Positions 11,133 to 20,356 of a stretch of DNA of 64,000 nt are shown piece by piece. A model generated the notes under the pieces. It was not told where the DNA came from, searched no databases, and saw only the letters and a list, made by a program, of their open reading frames with translations. Origin of the DNA: Gemmatimonadota bacterium (GTDB taxonomy: Bacteria > Gemmatimonadota > Gemmatimonadetes > Longimicrobiales > Gaopeijiaceae). The stretch spans positions 113,106-177,105 of the forward strand of contig JAWKQN010000014.1 of NCBI GenBank assembly GCA_041390125.1, given 5' to 3'. Position 1 is the first letter of the stretch. Every line of letters starts with the position of its first letter. The position numbers were made by a program, and so were the translations under genes.

Positions 11133-11374
11133 GGGACGGGTCGGGGGTCGCGGATCCGGGTAGGCGGGGCGGGGGTTTCGCGGATTCCCAGGCGGGGCGG
11201 GCGTCCTCGGGTCCGCGGCCTCCCCACCGCCCGCCGCGCCCGGCTGTCCTCGCTGGTAGACGCCCGCTGTCCCCGTCCGGGGGCTCCGGCGGGCGGAAAC
11301 GCTGGATTTGCGCCGGTTTGCGCCGGTCCGGACCTTGCGCATCCACAGGGTGTCGAACCTTGCAGGGAGGCGCC

Positions 11375-12133
11375 GTGAAGACCTGGACCCGTATCCGCAT
11401 CCGCTCGCTCGCCGCTACGGCGGCCCTGCCTGCGCTCCTGGCCGCCGCGCCCGTCGCCGGCCAGACGCCCGACGGGTTCCTGTTCGGCTCCCCGCACGGC
11501 TCGGTGGCGTTCCGCATCGGCTACGCCGCCCCCATGGCGGGCAGCCAGGTCTTCGACTTCGTCCGCGACGAGTTGACGTTGGAGACGAGCGACTTCCGCG
11601 GGCCGTCCCTGGGCGGCGAGATCGCGGTGCACGTGACCGACCGCGTGGACGTCGGGGTGGACTTCTCCTACAGCAACACGGAGACGCGGTCGGAATTCCG
11701 CGACTGGACGGACACGAACGATCTCCCCATCGAGCAGGTGACGCAGTTCCAGCGCATGCCGCTCGCGGCCACGATCCGCTACCACCTGATGGATCGGGGC
11801 CGGCGCATCTCCTCGCTGGCGTGGGTTCCTGCCACCTGGAACGCGTACGTGGGCGCCGGCGCGGGCGTGACCTGGTACCATTTCGAGCAGGTGGGCGACT
11901 TCGTCGATTTCGACACGCTCGACATCTTCGGGGACCGCTTCGTCTCGGACGGCACGGCCACCTCGGTGCACGCGCTGGCCGGCCTGGACTACACGCTGAC
12001 CCCCCGGGTGGTGCTGAACGGCGAGGCCCGCTATCAGTACGCCAAGGGCGACATGGGGCCCGACTTCCTGGGCTTCGACAAGCTGGACCTCTCGGGCATG
12101 CAGGCCACCGTCGGTCTGCGCTTCCGCTTCTAG
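11375..12133 (+). CDS. Outer-membrane beta-barrel protein
   Basis: A 252-residue protein with an N-terminal signal peptide ending APVAGQ. The rest is amphipathic beta strands of an OmpA/OmpW-like barrel, closing with a terminal FRF (MQATVGLRFRF), the usual C-terminal aromatic signature for outer-membrane insertion. The start is the GTG at 11375, preceded by a good ribosome site AGGGAGG at 11364-11370; no ATG gives the signal peptide. Function beyond membrane barrel is unknown. It precedes a second exported protein by 32 bases. Confidence 0.8.
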   Translation: MKTWTRIRIRSLAATAALPALLAAAPVAGQTPDGFLFGSPHGSVAFRIGYAAPMAGSQVFDFVRDELTLETSDFRGPSLGGEIAVHVTDRVDVGVDFSYSNTETRSEFRDWTDTNDLPIEQVTQFQRMPLAATIRYHLMDRGRRISSLAWVPATWNAYVGAGAGVTWYHFEQVGDFVDFDTLDIFGDRFVSDGTATSVHALAGLDYTLTPRVVLNGEARYQYAKGDMGPDFLGFDKLDLSGMQATVGLRFRF

Positions 12134-12165
12134 AGACCTCGACCCCGTCGAGAGGGACGACTGAC

Positions 12166-13362
12166 ATGACAACCCTGAATCGGATCGGCTGGACCGGTGG
12201 AGGCCTGCTGGCGCTCGCCCTGTCCGCCGGCGCGTCCCCCGCTCTCGCGCAGGACGGCTCCGCTCGGTGGGTGGCCTTCACCGGCTGCTGGCAGCCGTTG
12301 GAGCAGCGCGCCGAGGAGCAGCCCTCGCTGGTCTGCGTCGTGCCGACCGGCGACGGCGTCGAGCTGCGCAGCATCACGGAGGGCGAGGTGACCGCCACGC
12401 AGACGCTGATCGCCGACGGGCGCGCGCGCACCATCCGTGACGAGGGCTGCGAGACGGTCGAGACGTACGCCTTCCCCACCAGCGGCCACTGGGTGACATC
12501 GACCTCGCGCTACACGTGCGAGGGCGGCACGGAGGGCAGCGCCAACGGGCTGCTGGCCATGGTGAGCCCCTTCGAATGGATCCACGTACAGGTGGTGCGC
12601 GACGGCGGCGATCCCCTGACGGCCGTGATGCGCTACGAGCTGGTGGACGCCGAGACCGCGGCCGCCGCCGGATACGGCTCGCTGACGGGGGACCGGGAGC
12701 GGGCGGTGCGCATGGCGCGGATCTCCGCCTCCCAGCCGCTGGACGTGAACGACGTGATCGCCGCGAGCGGCACCGTGGATCCGGCTGCGCTGACGGCCTG
12801 GATCGTCGAGAGCGGCAACGGCTTCGAGCTGGACGGCGACGCCCTGGTCCGCCTGGCGGACGCGGGCATCGAGGAGGAGGTCATCGACATGGTGGTGGCC
12901 ACCAGCTACCCCGAGCGCTTCTCGGTCGCGACCGGCCCGCGGGGCGATCGTTCCGCCGAGGCCATCCCCAGCCAGGGCGACCGCTACGATCGGCGGGGCC
13001 GCGGCCCCTACGCGGGCATGCTGGGCTTCGGCTGGGGCCCGTTCGGGTACTGGTCGCCGCTGTCCTACTACCGCGGCCTCTACGGCTACGGGTACGGGGG
13101 CTACGGCGGCTTCGGCTACGGCGGGTACGGCTACTGGGGCTACCGGCCCACGGTGGTCGTGGTGCAGCCCCAGGGGTCGGCCCCCCACGGCCGCGTGATC
13201 CGTGGACGGGGGTACAGCCGCGGGAGCAGCGGCTCGTCCGGTGGTGGCGGGGACTTCCGGCGCTCCGGCGGCAGCGGCAGCAGCACGGCCGCCCCGCCGA
13301 GCTCCGGGTCGGGCACCCGTACGGACACGCAGCGCAAGGCCAAGCCGCGCGGCGGGCGCTGA
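12166..13362 (+). CDS. Exported protein with glycine/tyrosine-rich C-terminal region
   Basis: A 398-residue protein with a cleavable signal peptide (…SAGASPALAQDG). The middle contains a globular domain of unknown family. Residues from about 280 are low complexity: GYGYGGYGGFGYGGYGYWGY followed by Arg/Gly/Ser-rich sequence, ending in a basic tail. Ribosome site AGAGGGA lies a few bases before the ATG. It follows the barrel gene closely and is followed by a hairpin at 13404, so the two form a unit. I do not recognise the family. Confidence 0.65.
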   Translation: MTTLNRIGWTGGGLLALALSAGASPALAQDGSARWVAFTGCWQPLEQRAEEQPSLVCVVPTGDGVELRSITEGEVTATQTLIADGRARTIRDEGCETVETYAFPTSGHWVTSTSRYTCEGGTEGSANGLLAMVSPFEWIHVQVVRDGGDPLTAVMRYELVDAETAAAAGYGSLTGDRERAVRMARISASQPLDVNDVIAASGTVDPAALTAWIVESGNGFELDGDALVRLADAGIEEEVIDMVVATSYPERFSVATGPRGDRSAEAIPSQGDRYDRRGRGPYAGMLGFGWGPFGYWSPLSYYRGLYGYGYGGYGGFGYGGYGYWGYRPTVVVVQPQGSAPHGRVIRGRGYSRGSSGSSGGGGDFRRSGGSGSSTAAPPSSGSGTRTDTQRKAKPRGGR

Positions 13363-13403
13363 GCCCCGCGGGGCCCGCCCCGCCTGCGCTCGAACCCCCG
13401 GAT

Positions 13404-13435
13404 CCCCCGGTGGCCCCTCGGGTCACCGGGGGTTT
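13404..13435 (+). terminator. Probable terminator after exported-protein gene
   Basis: CCCCCGGTG at 13404-13412 pairs with CACCGGGGG at 13424-13432, followed by only TTT. Stable stem, weak T-tract. Confidence 0.6.
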
Positions 13436-13467
13436 CGCATAGGGGCCCGAGGGCCTTAGTTGGATCC

Positions 13468-14046
13468 ATGCGCCGTTGGCTGCTCTATGGGCTCCTGTCC
13501 GTCGTGGGGCTGGCTCTCCTGGCCATCGGGGTGGGGTTCCTCCTCCCCGTGGACCACCAGGCCGTGAGCCGGGCCGACTTCACCCAACCGGATTCCGCCG
13601 TATGGGCGGCGGTTCGCGACATGGGCCGCTATCCCGAATGGTGGTCCGACCTGGAGTCGGCCGAGCGGGCCGGAGCGGGCGGGGGCGCCGCCGTCGTCGG
13701 GGAGGCCGACCCGGCCCTGGCCGGGCTCGAGACCTGGGTGCAGTCGGGGCCCCGGGTGGGCACGCTGATGATCCATATCGAGGAGGACGATCCGCCCCGT
13801 CGGCTCGTCACCCGCATCGGGGAGGGTCTGCCGTTCGGGGGGCGGTGGATCTACGAGGTGGAGCCGGCACCGGGCGGCAGCCGTCTGACCATCACCGAGG
13901 CCGGGGAGATCTACAACCCGGTCTTCCGCGTGGTCTCCCGGTTCCTCCTGGGCTACCACGGCACCATGGACTCCTACCTTCGCGACCTGGGCCGTCACTT
14001 CGGCCAGGAGGTGGTACCGGAGCACGTGGTGGCCGCGGGCGGCTGA
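13468..14046 (+). CDS. SRPBCC (START-like) domain protein with N-terminal membrane anchor
   Basis: 192 residues. Residues 3-27 form one hydrophobic helix (LLYGLLSVVGLALLAIGVGFLL). The rest has the polyketide cyclase/START fold pattern: the opening strand around SRADFTQPDSAVWAAVRDMGRYPEWWSDLESAE, then beta strands and the long C-terminal helix (VSRFLLGYHGTMDSYLRDLGRHF). Such domains bind hydrophobic ligands. Convergent with the LVIVD gene across a hairpin. Confidence 0.75.
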   Translation: MRRWLLYGLLSVVGLALLAIGVGFLLPVDHQAVSRADFTQPDSAVWAAVRDMGRYPEWWSDLESAERAGAGGGAAVVGEADPALAGLETWVQSGPRVGTLMIHIEEDDPPRRLVTRIGEGLPFGGRWIYEVEPAPGGSRLTITEAGEIYNPVFRVVSRFLLGYHGTMDSYLRDLGRHFGQEVVPEHVVAAGG

Positions 14047-14050
14047 ACGA

Positions 14051-14098
14051 AGAAGAGGCGCCGTCCGCTCACGCGGACGACGCCTCCCTCTGCTTCTT
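14051..14098. terminator. Bidirectional terminator-like hairpin
   Basis: GAGGCG-c-CGTCCGC (14055-14068) pairs with GCGGACG-a-CGCCTC (14073-14086) around a 4-base loop, and GAAGAA/TTCTT extend it. It lies between two convergent genes and has no long T-tract. Confidence 0.6.
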
Positions 14099-14169
14099 GC
14101 CCTACCCCGCGGTCCCCGCGGCCGGGGGCGTGCCCCCCGCATCCGCGCGACCGCTTCGGGTCGGCTCCC

Positions 14170-16185
14170 TCAGCGCCCCTCGCCCAGGGCCCGCACCACC
14201 CCGGAAAGGGTGCGGATCTTGGCCGCCGCGGGCGAGCGGCCCGCATCGGCGTCCAGGATGGCGGCGAGCTCGTTCAGCGTGCTGCGCCGTGCCCCGCCCG
14301 AGGCCTGCTCGGCCTGGGTCAGCATGCCGCGCGCCTGCTCCACCCGCTGGCCCGACAGGCCGCGCGAGCGCTCGAGCTGATCCAGGTAGGCACGCGCCAG
14401 CACGAACGTGTTGGGCCACACGTAGCGCGGCTGGCCCTGCGAGTTCAGGTGGTCGAGCACGACGGTGTTGGCCGCATCGATCTCGTTCTGCGTCAGCGCC
14501 GGGCTGGGCACGAGCTCGAAGATGTCCAGGCCACGCGCGATCTCGGAGTTCACGATCATGCCGTTGTACCAGTAGACCGACCAGCTCCCGCCCATGTTCA
14601 TCTGGTTGGGATCGACCGGACCGCGATCGTGGAAGGCGATCTCCACCGGGTTCATCGGATCCGTCCAGTCGAAGATCGAGATGCCGCCCTGGTACCAGCC
14701 CTGCACCATCACGTCGCGCCCCGGGATCGGGATCAGCGAGCCGTTGTGGGCCACGCAGTTCTCGAGCGGGGTCTGCGGCGCGGGCAGCTTGTAGTACGTC
14801 TGGAAGTCCATGTCCTCACCGTCGATGGTGAAGATGGCGTTCGCGCCCCACGCGCGCGGATCCGTGGGCCGGCACTTGGGCGCGCCCCCACCGCCCCACT
14901 CGTCGGTGAACAGGATCTTGGAGCCGTCGTTGTTGAACGTGGCGGAGTGCCAGTAGCTGAAGTTGGAATCCGCGACCGCGGACAGCCGCTTCGGATCGGT
15001 CGGATTGCGGATGTCGAGCAGCAGGCCGTAGCCCTCACACGCCCCGCCGGCGAGGCCGATCTCGGGATACACCGTGATGTCGTGGCACTGCGTGGGCCCG
15101 AGGTTGGCGCCCTCGTCGCCGCCGCCGACCATCGCCTCCACGAAGCGCGGCAGGTAGTCGCGCAGCGCCGCCGAGTCCGCCGCCGTGGCCGCGCCGCTGC
15201 CGCCGCGCGCCGCCACGATGCTGTCCAGCATCACCTGCGCGTAGCGGTCCGGGAGCACCTGGAACTGGCCGCCGAACTCCAGGATGAAGGCGCCACTGGC
15301 GCGGGCCTCCTCGAGCGCGGCCAGGTCGGCCGGCGCCAGACCGTGCTCGGGCGGGGCGACCAGGTCGTTGAAGATGCGCGGCGAGCTCACGATCGCTGCG
15401 GCTGCGGGGTTGGCCAGCGGCACGCGGATCACCTCGATGCGGAACAGCGCGGAGTTCGGATCCTCGCTCGGCAACGCGCTCGAGCAGCCGGGCAGCTCCT
15501 CCTCCGGCCGGACCGGAGCGGAGCCGGACACGTAGATGTAGACGTTGTCGCGATCGTTCGGATCCTCGAGCACCGTGTGCGTGTGCGAGCCCCGGCAGGT
15601 CTGTACGTTGGCGACATACTCGGGATTGCGGATGTCGCTGATGTCGAAGATGCGGATGCCGCGCAGACGGTCATGGCTCACCGCCTGGTTCACCCCCTCC
15701 GTGCCGCAATCGAGACGTCCTCCCAGCCCTTCGCCCGATACGAACAGCAGGTTCTGGTAGACGGAGACGTCGCTCTGCGAGGCCGGGCACACATGGGTCA
15801 CCACGGACGTGGGACGCTGGGGGTTGGAGATGTCCCAGACCTGCACGCCGTTGTAGTTGCCCTGGAAGACGTAGTTGTCCTTGAATGCCAGGTCGGAGTT
15901 CGTGATGCCCACGAACTCCTCCGGCGGCGGCGTGGTGGACACCTTCCGCAGGTTCCAGATGGCCTCGCCCGCATCGAACAGGCCCGGCCGGAGGCCGACG
16001 CGCGGGTCGGGGCTCGGCGGCGTGATCTGCAGCGGCCGAAGCTCGCCGGAGGGCGCCATGGCGCCGGAGGCGGAGCCCGTGTCGGAGGAGCCGGACGCGC
16101 AGCCGCCGACCGCGGCCAGGCCGGCGGTCAGGGCGAGCAGCCCGGTGGAGCGCAGGAAGGAGCGCGGAGGGAAGTCAGATCGCAT
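14170..16185 (-). CDS. LVIVD-repeat beta-propeller lipoprotein
   Basis: 671 residues. The N-terminus is a lipoprotein signal (LLALTAGLAAVGGC). The body contains repeated segments of the LVIVD type, for example GVQVWDISNPQRPT, GIRIFDISDIRNPEYV, LLLDIRNPTDPKRLS, GISIFDWTDPMNPVEIA, which build a surface beta-propeller. The C-terminal 120 residues are helical and of unknown function. I start it at ATG 16185, with GAGGAA seven bases upstream, rather than the in-frame TTG at 16221. The DUF305 gene ends 32 bases upstream on the same strand, so the two are likely co-transcribed. Confidence 0.82.
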   Translation of the reverse strand: MRSDFPPRSFLRSTGLLALTAGLAAVGGCASGSSDTGSASGAMAPSGELRPLQITPPSPDPRVGLRPGLFDAGEAIWNLRKVSTTPPPEEFVGITNSDLAFKDNYVFQGNYNGVQVWDISNPQRPTSVVTHVCPASQSDVSVYQNLLFVSGEGLGGRLDCGTEGVNQAVSHDRLRGIRIFDISDIRNPEYVANVQTCRGSHTHTVLEDPNDRDNVYIYVSGSAPVRPEEELPGCSSALPSEDPNSALFRIEVIRVPLANPAAAAIVSSPRIFNDLVAPPEHGLAPADLAALEEARASGAFILEFGGQFQVLPDRYAQVMLDSIVAARGGSGAATAADSAALRDYLPRFVEAMVGGGDEGANLGPTQCHDITVYPEIGLAGGACEGYGLLLDIRNPTDPKRLSAVADSNFSYWHSATFNNDGSKILFTDEWGGGGAPKCRPTDPRAWGANAIFTIDGEDMDFQTYYKLPAPQTPLENCVAHNGSLIPIPGRDVMVQGWYQGGISIFDWTDPMNPVEIAFHDRGPVDPNQMNMGGSWSVYWYNGMIVNSEIARGLDIFELVPSPALTQNEIDAANTVVLDHLNSQGQPRYVWPNTFVLARAYLDQLERSRGLSGQRVEQARGMLTQAEQASGGARRSTLNELAAILDADAGRSPAAAKIRTLSGVVRALGEGR

Positions 16186-16217
16186 GTGCGGGTTCCTCGG
16201 GTCGTGTAGGGTCCGAA

Positions 16218-16910
16218 TCAAGAGCCGGTGCCGGTCATCGCGTCCAGCATGCGCTGCATGCGCGCGACCTCGGTGGTCTGATCCACCTGGATGTCGGAAG
16301 CCAGCTTGAAGACGAAGTCGTCCTGGGCCGCCCCGTCCTGTTCGAACAGGTCGTGCACCATGGTGATGGCTCCCTTGTGGTGCTGGATCATGTACGTCAG
16401 GAACAATCGATCGAACGCGGAGCCGCGCGCCTGCTCCAGCTCGTCCAGCTGCGCCTGGCTCAGCATCCCGGGCATCATCGCGTGGTCGCCATGCATGCCC
16501 TGCATGTCGTGCCCGCCGGCGTCCGCCATGCGGCCGCTCGGATCGACCTGGGGGACCGGCTGCTCACGCTCACCGAGCCAACGCTGCATCAGTCCGATCT
16601 CGTCCTTCTGCGCGTTGATGATGCGCGCGGCCAGGGTCTGCACCGATTCGTTGGCGCCGTTGACGGGCGCCCAGGCCGACATGACGAGCGCCTGCGCGTG
16701 GTGGCCGATCATGCCGGTCATGAACGCCACGTCCGCCGGGTGGACGGACAGACGGGTGCTGTCCATGCGCGCCTGGTACAGGGCCTCGAGCTCGGCCAGG
16801 GAGCCGCTCCCGGCGCCCGGCGGGGGTGCGCCTGCGCTCCGGCAGCCGGCGAGCGTGAAGGCCCCCAGCAGCAGGGCAGCGGCGGTGCGTCCTCGCGGAG
16901 ACATGTCCAT
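16218..16910 (-). CDS. DUF305 lipoprotein
   Basis: 230 residues. Lipoprotein signal ending GAFTLAGC. The DUF305 domain is clear: DVAFMTGMIGHHAQALVMS and, near the end, FLTYMIQHHKGAITMV, the two HH motifs of this ferritin-like family, thought to bind metal. A Met/His-rich stretch (GHDMQGMHGDHAMMPGM) sits between them and may add metal sites. DUF305 proteins are often found with copper or metal handling genes; none is seen here. The ATG at 16910 is chosen because the frame upstream of it has no signal-peptide character. Confidence 0.87.
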   Translation of the reverse strand: MDMSPRGRTAAALLLGAFTLAGCRSAGAPPPGAGSGSLAELEALYQARMDSTRLSVHPADVAFMTGMIGHHAQALVMSAWAPVNGANESVQTLAARIINAQKDEIGLMQRWLGEREQPVPQVDPSGRMADAGGHDMQGMHGDHAMMPGMLSQAQLDELEQARGSAFDRLFLTYMIQHHKGAITMVHDLFEQDGAAQDDFVFKLASDIQVDQTTEVARMQRMLDAMTGTGS

Positions 16911-17184
16911 GGGTCCAGCGATCCTGGAAGAGCGGGAGTGGAGCGCAGTATACCCCGGAAGCCGCGTCCGGGTCACCGGGTCGGGGCGGGAGGTCTAGTG
17001 GGATGGGACGGATCGACCGGGGCCGGGTGCGCCGCCGACCCCTCTACCTACGCCGCCCCGCGCCCCGGGCTACCGGAAACGAGAGGGGACCCGGGTCCGT
17101 ATCGACGCCACGGGCCGCGCCCATCGCGACGCAGGGGCGTAGTGCGCATTCCTGGTTCGCGTTCCCAGCACCGGAGCCCACGAT

Positions 17185-18690
17185 ATGCGTCCCGTCCCAT
17201 GCAGGCCTCGACTGCCGGCCCTCGTGATCCTGGCCGGTGCGGCCGCCTGCGGCCCTTCCGCCTGCGGCCCCGCGCCCGACGCCTCGGCCGGCGTCGCGGC
17301 CACGCCCACCCTCTTCGACCGACTCGCGGGGTCGTGGGAGGGCGAGGGCACGTTGCTCGGACGTCCGGGCCGCTTCCACATGCGCTGGACCCGTCTCGCG
17401 GACGGCCGCTGGGCGCGGCTGGAGTTCCGCAACGGGTTCGTGGGTCCCGATGGAGCGACCACACCGATCCTGGAGGCGGTGGCCTTCTATCCGATCCGGG
17501 GCGCGCCGGGGGAGGACGCCACCGCGGGAGATGCGGAGCCGAGGGTCGGCCCTGCCCCTCACGGCGGCACGTCCGGGCCGCCCGCCGACGGCTGGTGGTT
17601 CGACTCCCGGGGCGAGCGCCTGCTGCTGGGGATCTCGGTCGAGGAAGACCTGCTGCGCGTGGACTGGACGGCCTCCTCGGAGCAGGGGCGCACGGTGTAC
17701 CGCCCCGGGAACGGGCGGGTCGAGGTCGCCGACTCCGTCTGGCGCGACGGAGCTCTCGCCGAGTTCGCGCGAGCCACGTACGTGGCGGCCCCAGACGCGG
17801 GAGTCGTAGAGGAGTCCCTCTGGATCCCGACGGAGGATGGACTGCGGATGCGCGCCCGCGCCGTGGGGACGGGCCCGGAGACGTGGGTGGTCCCCATGGA
17901 CGTCTTCCTGAAGGACGCCCTGGGTCCGCTGGCGCGCGGACGCCGCCTCGTGTTCTACGACCCACTGGGGCGGGGCGCGTCCGACGCGATTCCGTTGGAG
18001 CGTCTCTCCGAGGATCGTCAGCTGCGCGACCTGGAGGCGCTGCGGCGACACCTGGGGCTCGAGCGGATGGGGCTGATCGGGTGGTCGGGACCGGGGAAGC
18101 TGGTGGCGCGCTACGCCATCGAGCACCCGGAGCGCGTGAGCGGCCTCCTGCTGATCTCGCCGGTGGGCCCGGCGTCGAGCGCCTACCCGCTGGAGGACGG
18201 GATCCCCTCGCGGGACGACAAGCTGGACGGCGCAGCCTACGAGCAACTCCAGGCCGAACGCGCCGCCGGTGCGTTCGCGGGGGATACGGCCGCCGCCTGT
18301 CGTGCCGAGAACGGACTGCTGTACGCCGCCAGCCTCGCGGACGGCGCGCTGTCCGCCCTGGTTCCCGACGTCTGCGTGCACCCCAACGAGTGGCCGGAGC
18401 GCTTGTACCCCTGGTTCGGCGCCCTGCTGGACTCGTTCGGCACGTTCGATCATGGACCGGCGTTCCGGGCCTCCCCGGTGCGTACCCTGGTGATCCACGG
18501 CCGCGAGGACGGCATCCCGCTGGCCGGCGGGCGCGCCTGGGTGGCCGGAGCCCGCGATGCTCGCCTCCTGGTCCTCACGCCGGCCGGGCACTTCCCGTTC
18601 CTGGAGATGCCACTGGACTTCACGCAGGCCGCCCGGACGTTCCTGGACGGAGGGTGGCCCGACGCGGCGGAGGCAGTGCCGGGGTCGTAG
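17185..18690 (+). CDS. Lipocalin-like (DUF1579-type) / alpha-beta hydrolase fusion lipoprotein
   Basis: 501 residues. Signal LVILAGAAAC gives a likely lipoprotein. Residues about 45-215 look like a lipocalin-type beta-barrel (LFDRLAGSWEGEGTLLG, MRWTRLADGRWARLEF). From about 220 there is an alpha/beta hydrolase: oxyanion region FYDPLGRGASD, nucleophile elbow GWSGPG with S301, acid in HGREDGIP and histidine in AGHFPFLE. So an esterase or peptidase of the proline iminopeptidase kind is plausible, acting outside the cytoplasm. The nucleophile elbow lacks the common GHSxGG form. Substrate unknown. Confidence 0.8.
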   Translation: MRPVPCRPRLPALVILAGAAACGPSACGPAPDASAGVAATPTLFDRLAGSWEGEGTLLGRPGRFHMRWTRLADGRWARLEFRNGFVGPDGATTPILEAVAFYPIRGAPGEDATAGDAEPRVGPAPHGGTSGPPADGWWFDSRGERLLLGISVEEDLLRVDWTASSEQGRTVYRPGNGRVEVADSVWRDGALAEFARATYVAAPDAGVVEESLWIPTEDGLRMRARAVGTGPETWVVPMDVFLKDALGPLARGRRLVFYDPLGRGASDAIPLERLSEDRQLRDLEALRRHLGLERMGLIGWSGPGKLVARYAIEHPERVSGLLLISPVGPASSAYPLEDGIPSRDDKLDGAAYEQLQAERAAGAFAGDTAAACRAENGLLYAASLADGALSALVPDVCVHPNEWPERLYPWFGALLDSFGTFDHGPAFRASPVRTLVIHGREDGIPLAGGRAWVAGARDARLLVLTPAGHFPFLEMPLDFTQAARTFLDGGWPDAAEAVPGS

Positions 18691-18920
18691 CGCGTCGGGT
18701 ACCGCAGGGGTGCCGGTGGGGTACGGGCCGCCGCGCGGCTCGGGCGCAGTGGACGGGCGCAGCGGACGGGCGCGACGCCGGGCGGACGGTCGCGAGGGTC
18801 GGGTCGCGCGCCCGGACCGCGCCGCTGCTGTCCGTATCAGTGCGTCGCTTCACCTCGGGAGAACGAGTCGAACGAGGGAGAGGAACGGATGCGCACCGCG
18901 GCGCTGCACCAGGGTGGAGG

Positions 18921-19332
18921 ATGGCCATGGGGTTCCTCCTCATGCTCATCGGGTTGGCGAGCACGGCGATGTCCGCATGCGACGGGGACCTGTTCAGCAC
19001 CAGGGAGTGCGCATGCACTGCGGACTTCCGGATCATCACCGTCACGGTCGTGTGGGACAGCACGGGCGCTCCGGTACCCGGCCTGGAGGTGACCGTCCGG
19101 CGCGCACGAGACGGTGTGGTGCTGGAGAGCACCGAGCTGGGGCCTTCAGGCAGGCGTCTACCCGGTCGTGGACACACCAACCCTTCGCCTGCGCCCCAGC
19201 GGGGAGGTCGTCCGCTTCGTGGCGAGCAACGGGACCGATGAGGTCGCATCGGACTTCGTGGTGGGGACCGACGGCTGCCGCTGTCATGTGCGCCTCTACA
19301 GCGGGCCGGACACGCTGGTGTTCCCGGAGTAG
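18921..19332 (+). pseudogene. Small lipoprotein gene interrupted by one frameshift
   Basis: The frame from ATG 18921 encodes a signal and lipobox (ASTAMSAC) and a beta domain (ITVTVVWDSTGAPVPGLEVTVRR). At about 19138-19145 the coherent sequence moves to the next frame, continuing QAGVYPVVDTPTLRLRPSGE and ending at the TAG at 19330-19332. Removing one G from the GGGG at 19139-19142 would rejoin them as ESTELGLQAGVYPV. The whole resembles a carboxypeptidase-regulatory-like domain. It is either a fresh pseudogene or an assembly error in a homopolymer. Confidence 0.65.
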
Positions 19333-19452
19333 GGCTGGTGCTGCCGGAGCTGGGCGGGCGCGCGTGGGCGGCGCGCGGAGATGTCCAGAGTCGTGTACGC
19401 ATCAGACGGTGAAATGCAGGAGTGCCTGCAACGCAGGAGTACCCACAAACAC

Positions 19453-19487
19453 GAAGGGCCCGACGGGGTTTCCCCCGCCGGGCCCTT
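19453..19487 (-). terminator. Terminator-like hairpin at end of tRNA array
   Basis: GAAGGGCCCGaCGGGG pairs with CCCCGcCGGGCCCTTC across a short loop. It lies just downstream of tRNA-Ser(CGA) on the minus strand and downstream of the convergent lipoprotein gene, so it may serve both. Confidence 0.75.
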
Positions 19488-19514
19488 CAAGCTTCAGGTC
19501 GTGTTCGTTCGCAA

Positions 19515-19597
19515 CGGAGGCGGAGGGACTCGAACCCCCAAGGGCTTGCGCCCGCCGCATTTCGAGTGCGGTGCCTTACCAGTTAGACTACGCCTCC
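19515..19597 (-). tRNA. tRNA-Ser(CGA)
   Basis: Acceptor GGAGGCG/CGCCTCC, T-loop TTCGAGT, anticodon loop CTCGAAA reading codon UCG, extended variable arm as expected of a serine tRNA. Last gene of the array. Confidence 0.93.
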
Positions 19598-19888
19598 CCA
19601 TTCCAGAGGCCGTCCCATCGTGCGGCCTCAGGGCGTGGCGCCGGACGGCTGCGCCGTCCCACACCTTCATGGAATCGCCCGCGCGTTTCAGCGGAAACGT
19701 CGGGGCGGCTCCGCGGGACCTTGGCTCGCTGTGCGTTCGGCTCGCGGGGCTCCTGCATCGTTCGCATCGGCCCTCGTCCGCATCGGCGCCCTCCGTCCCA
19801 TGCAGGGAGCGGGCCGCCCGCCGCGCCGGTCCTGCTCGGGTGCAGACCGGCGCTCGGCTTCCATCCAAGACCACCCACCAAACCTAAA

Positions 19889-19962
19889 TCGGGGCGCCCG
19901 GATTCGAACCGGGGACCTCTGCGACCCGAACGCAGCGCTCTACCGGACTGAGCCACGCCCCG
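19889..19962 (-). tRNA. tRNA-Pro(CGG)
   Basis: Acceptor CGGGGCG/CGCCCCG, T-loop TTCGAAT, anticodon loop TTCGGGT reading CCG. No encoded CCA. A spacer of 291 bases without a gene separates it from the serine tRNA downstream. Confidence 0.93.
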
Positions 19963-20015
19963 AACAGACGTGTGAAGCAGGCCACAGGGGGACTGGGGCC
20001 GAGCAAGACGGATGG

Positions 20016-20123
20016 GGTCTATCGAGACCACGGGAGCGAGCGGCTTGCTTCGCAAGCGCTCCGTTCAGGCCTGGTGTGGTCTATCGAGACCGGTGTCGCG
20101 AGCGGCTTGCTTCGCAAGCGCTC
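20016..20123. repeat. Two copies of a 62-bp spaced direct repeat with internal hairpins
   Basis: GGTCTATCGAGACC occurs at 20016-20029 and 20078-20091, and the 24-base element at 20038-20061 recurs exactly at 20100-20123, the same 62 bases apart. The 24-mer folds as a hairpin with arms GAGCG.CTTG and CAAG.CGCTC around CTTCG. The array lies in the spacer upstream of tRNA-Pro(CGG). Only two copies are present. Confidence 0.85.
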
Positions 20124-20356
20124 GCAGATGCCGCTTCTGGTCTGCGAAGGCACCGGACCTCAGAACCATAGGGTCTGATCATCCGACGGGGTGGGATTGC
20201 TGGCCCTGCGGGCCAGCGACCTCGCGTACGTCGTTGAGATCTTCGACCCCATACTTGTGGCGCATCGGGTCGAACCAATGCGCCGGCCCGACCTCGCAGA
20301 TCCACACGCCCTACGCGATATAGGGCCGAAGGCCCTGAACCCACGCCGATTTCAAA

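Noticed and set aside
16353..18920. Very long frame on the plus strand across the DUF305 and hydrolase genes
   Set aside because: It is a GC-rich shadow frame of the annotated genes; only its last part (18921 on) is a real lipoprotein start.
20016..20123. CRISPR array
   Set aside because: Only two units, long internal similarity and no cas genes; reported as a spaced repeat instead.
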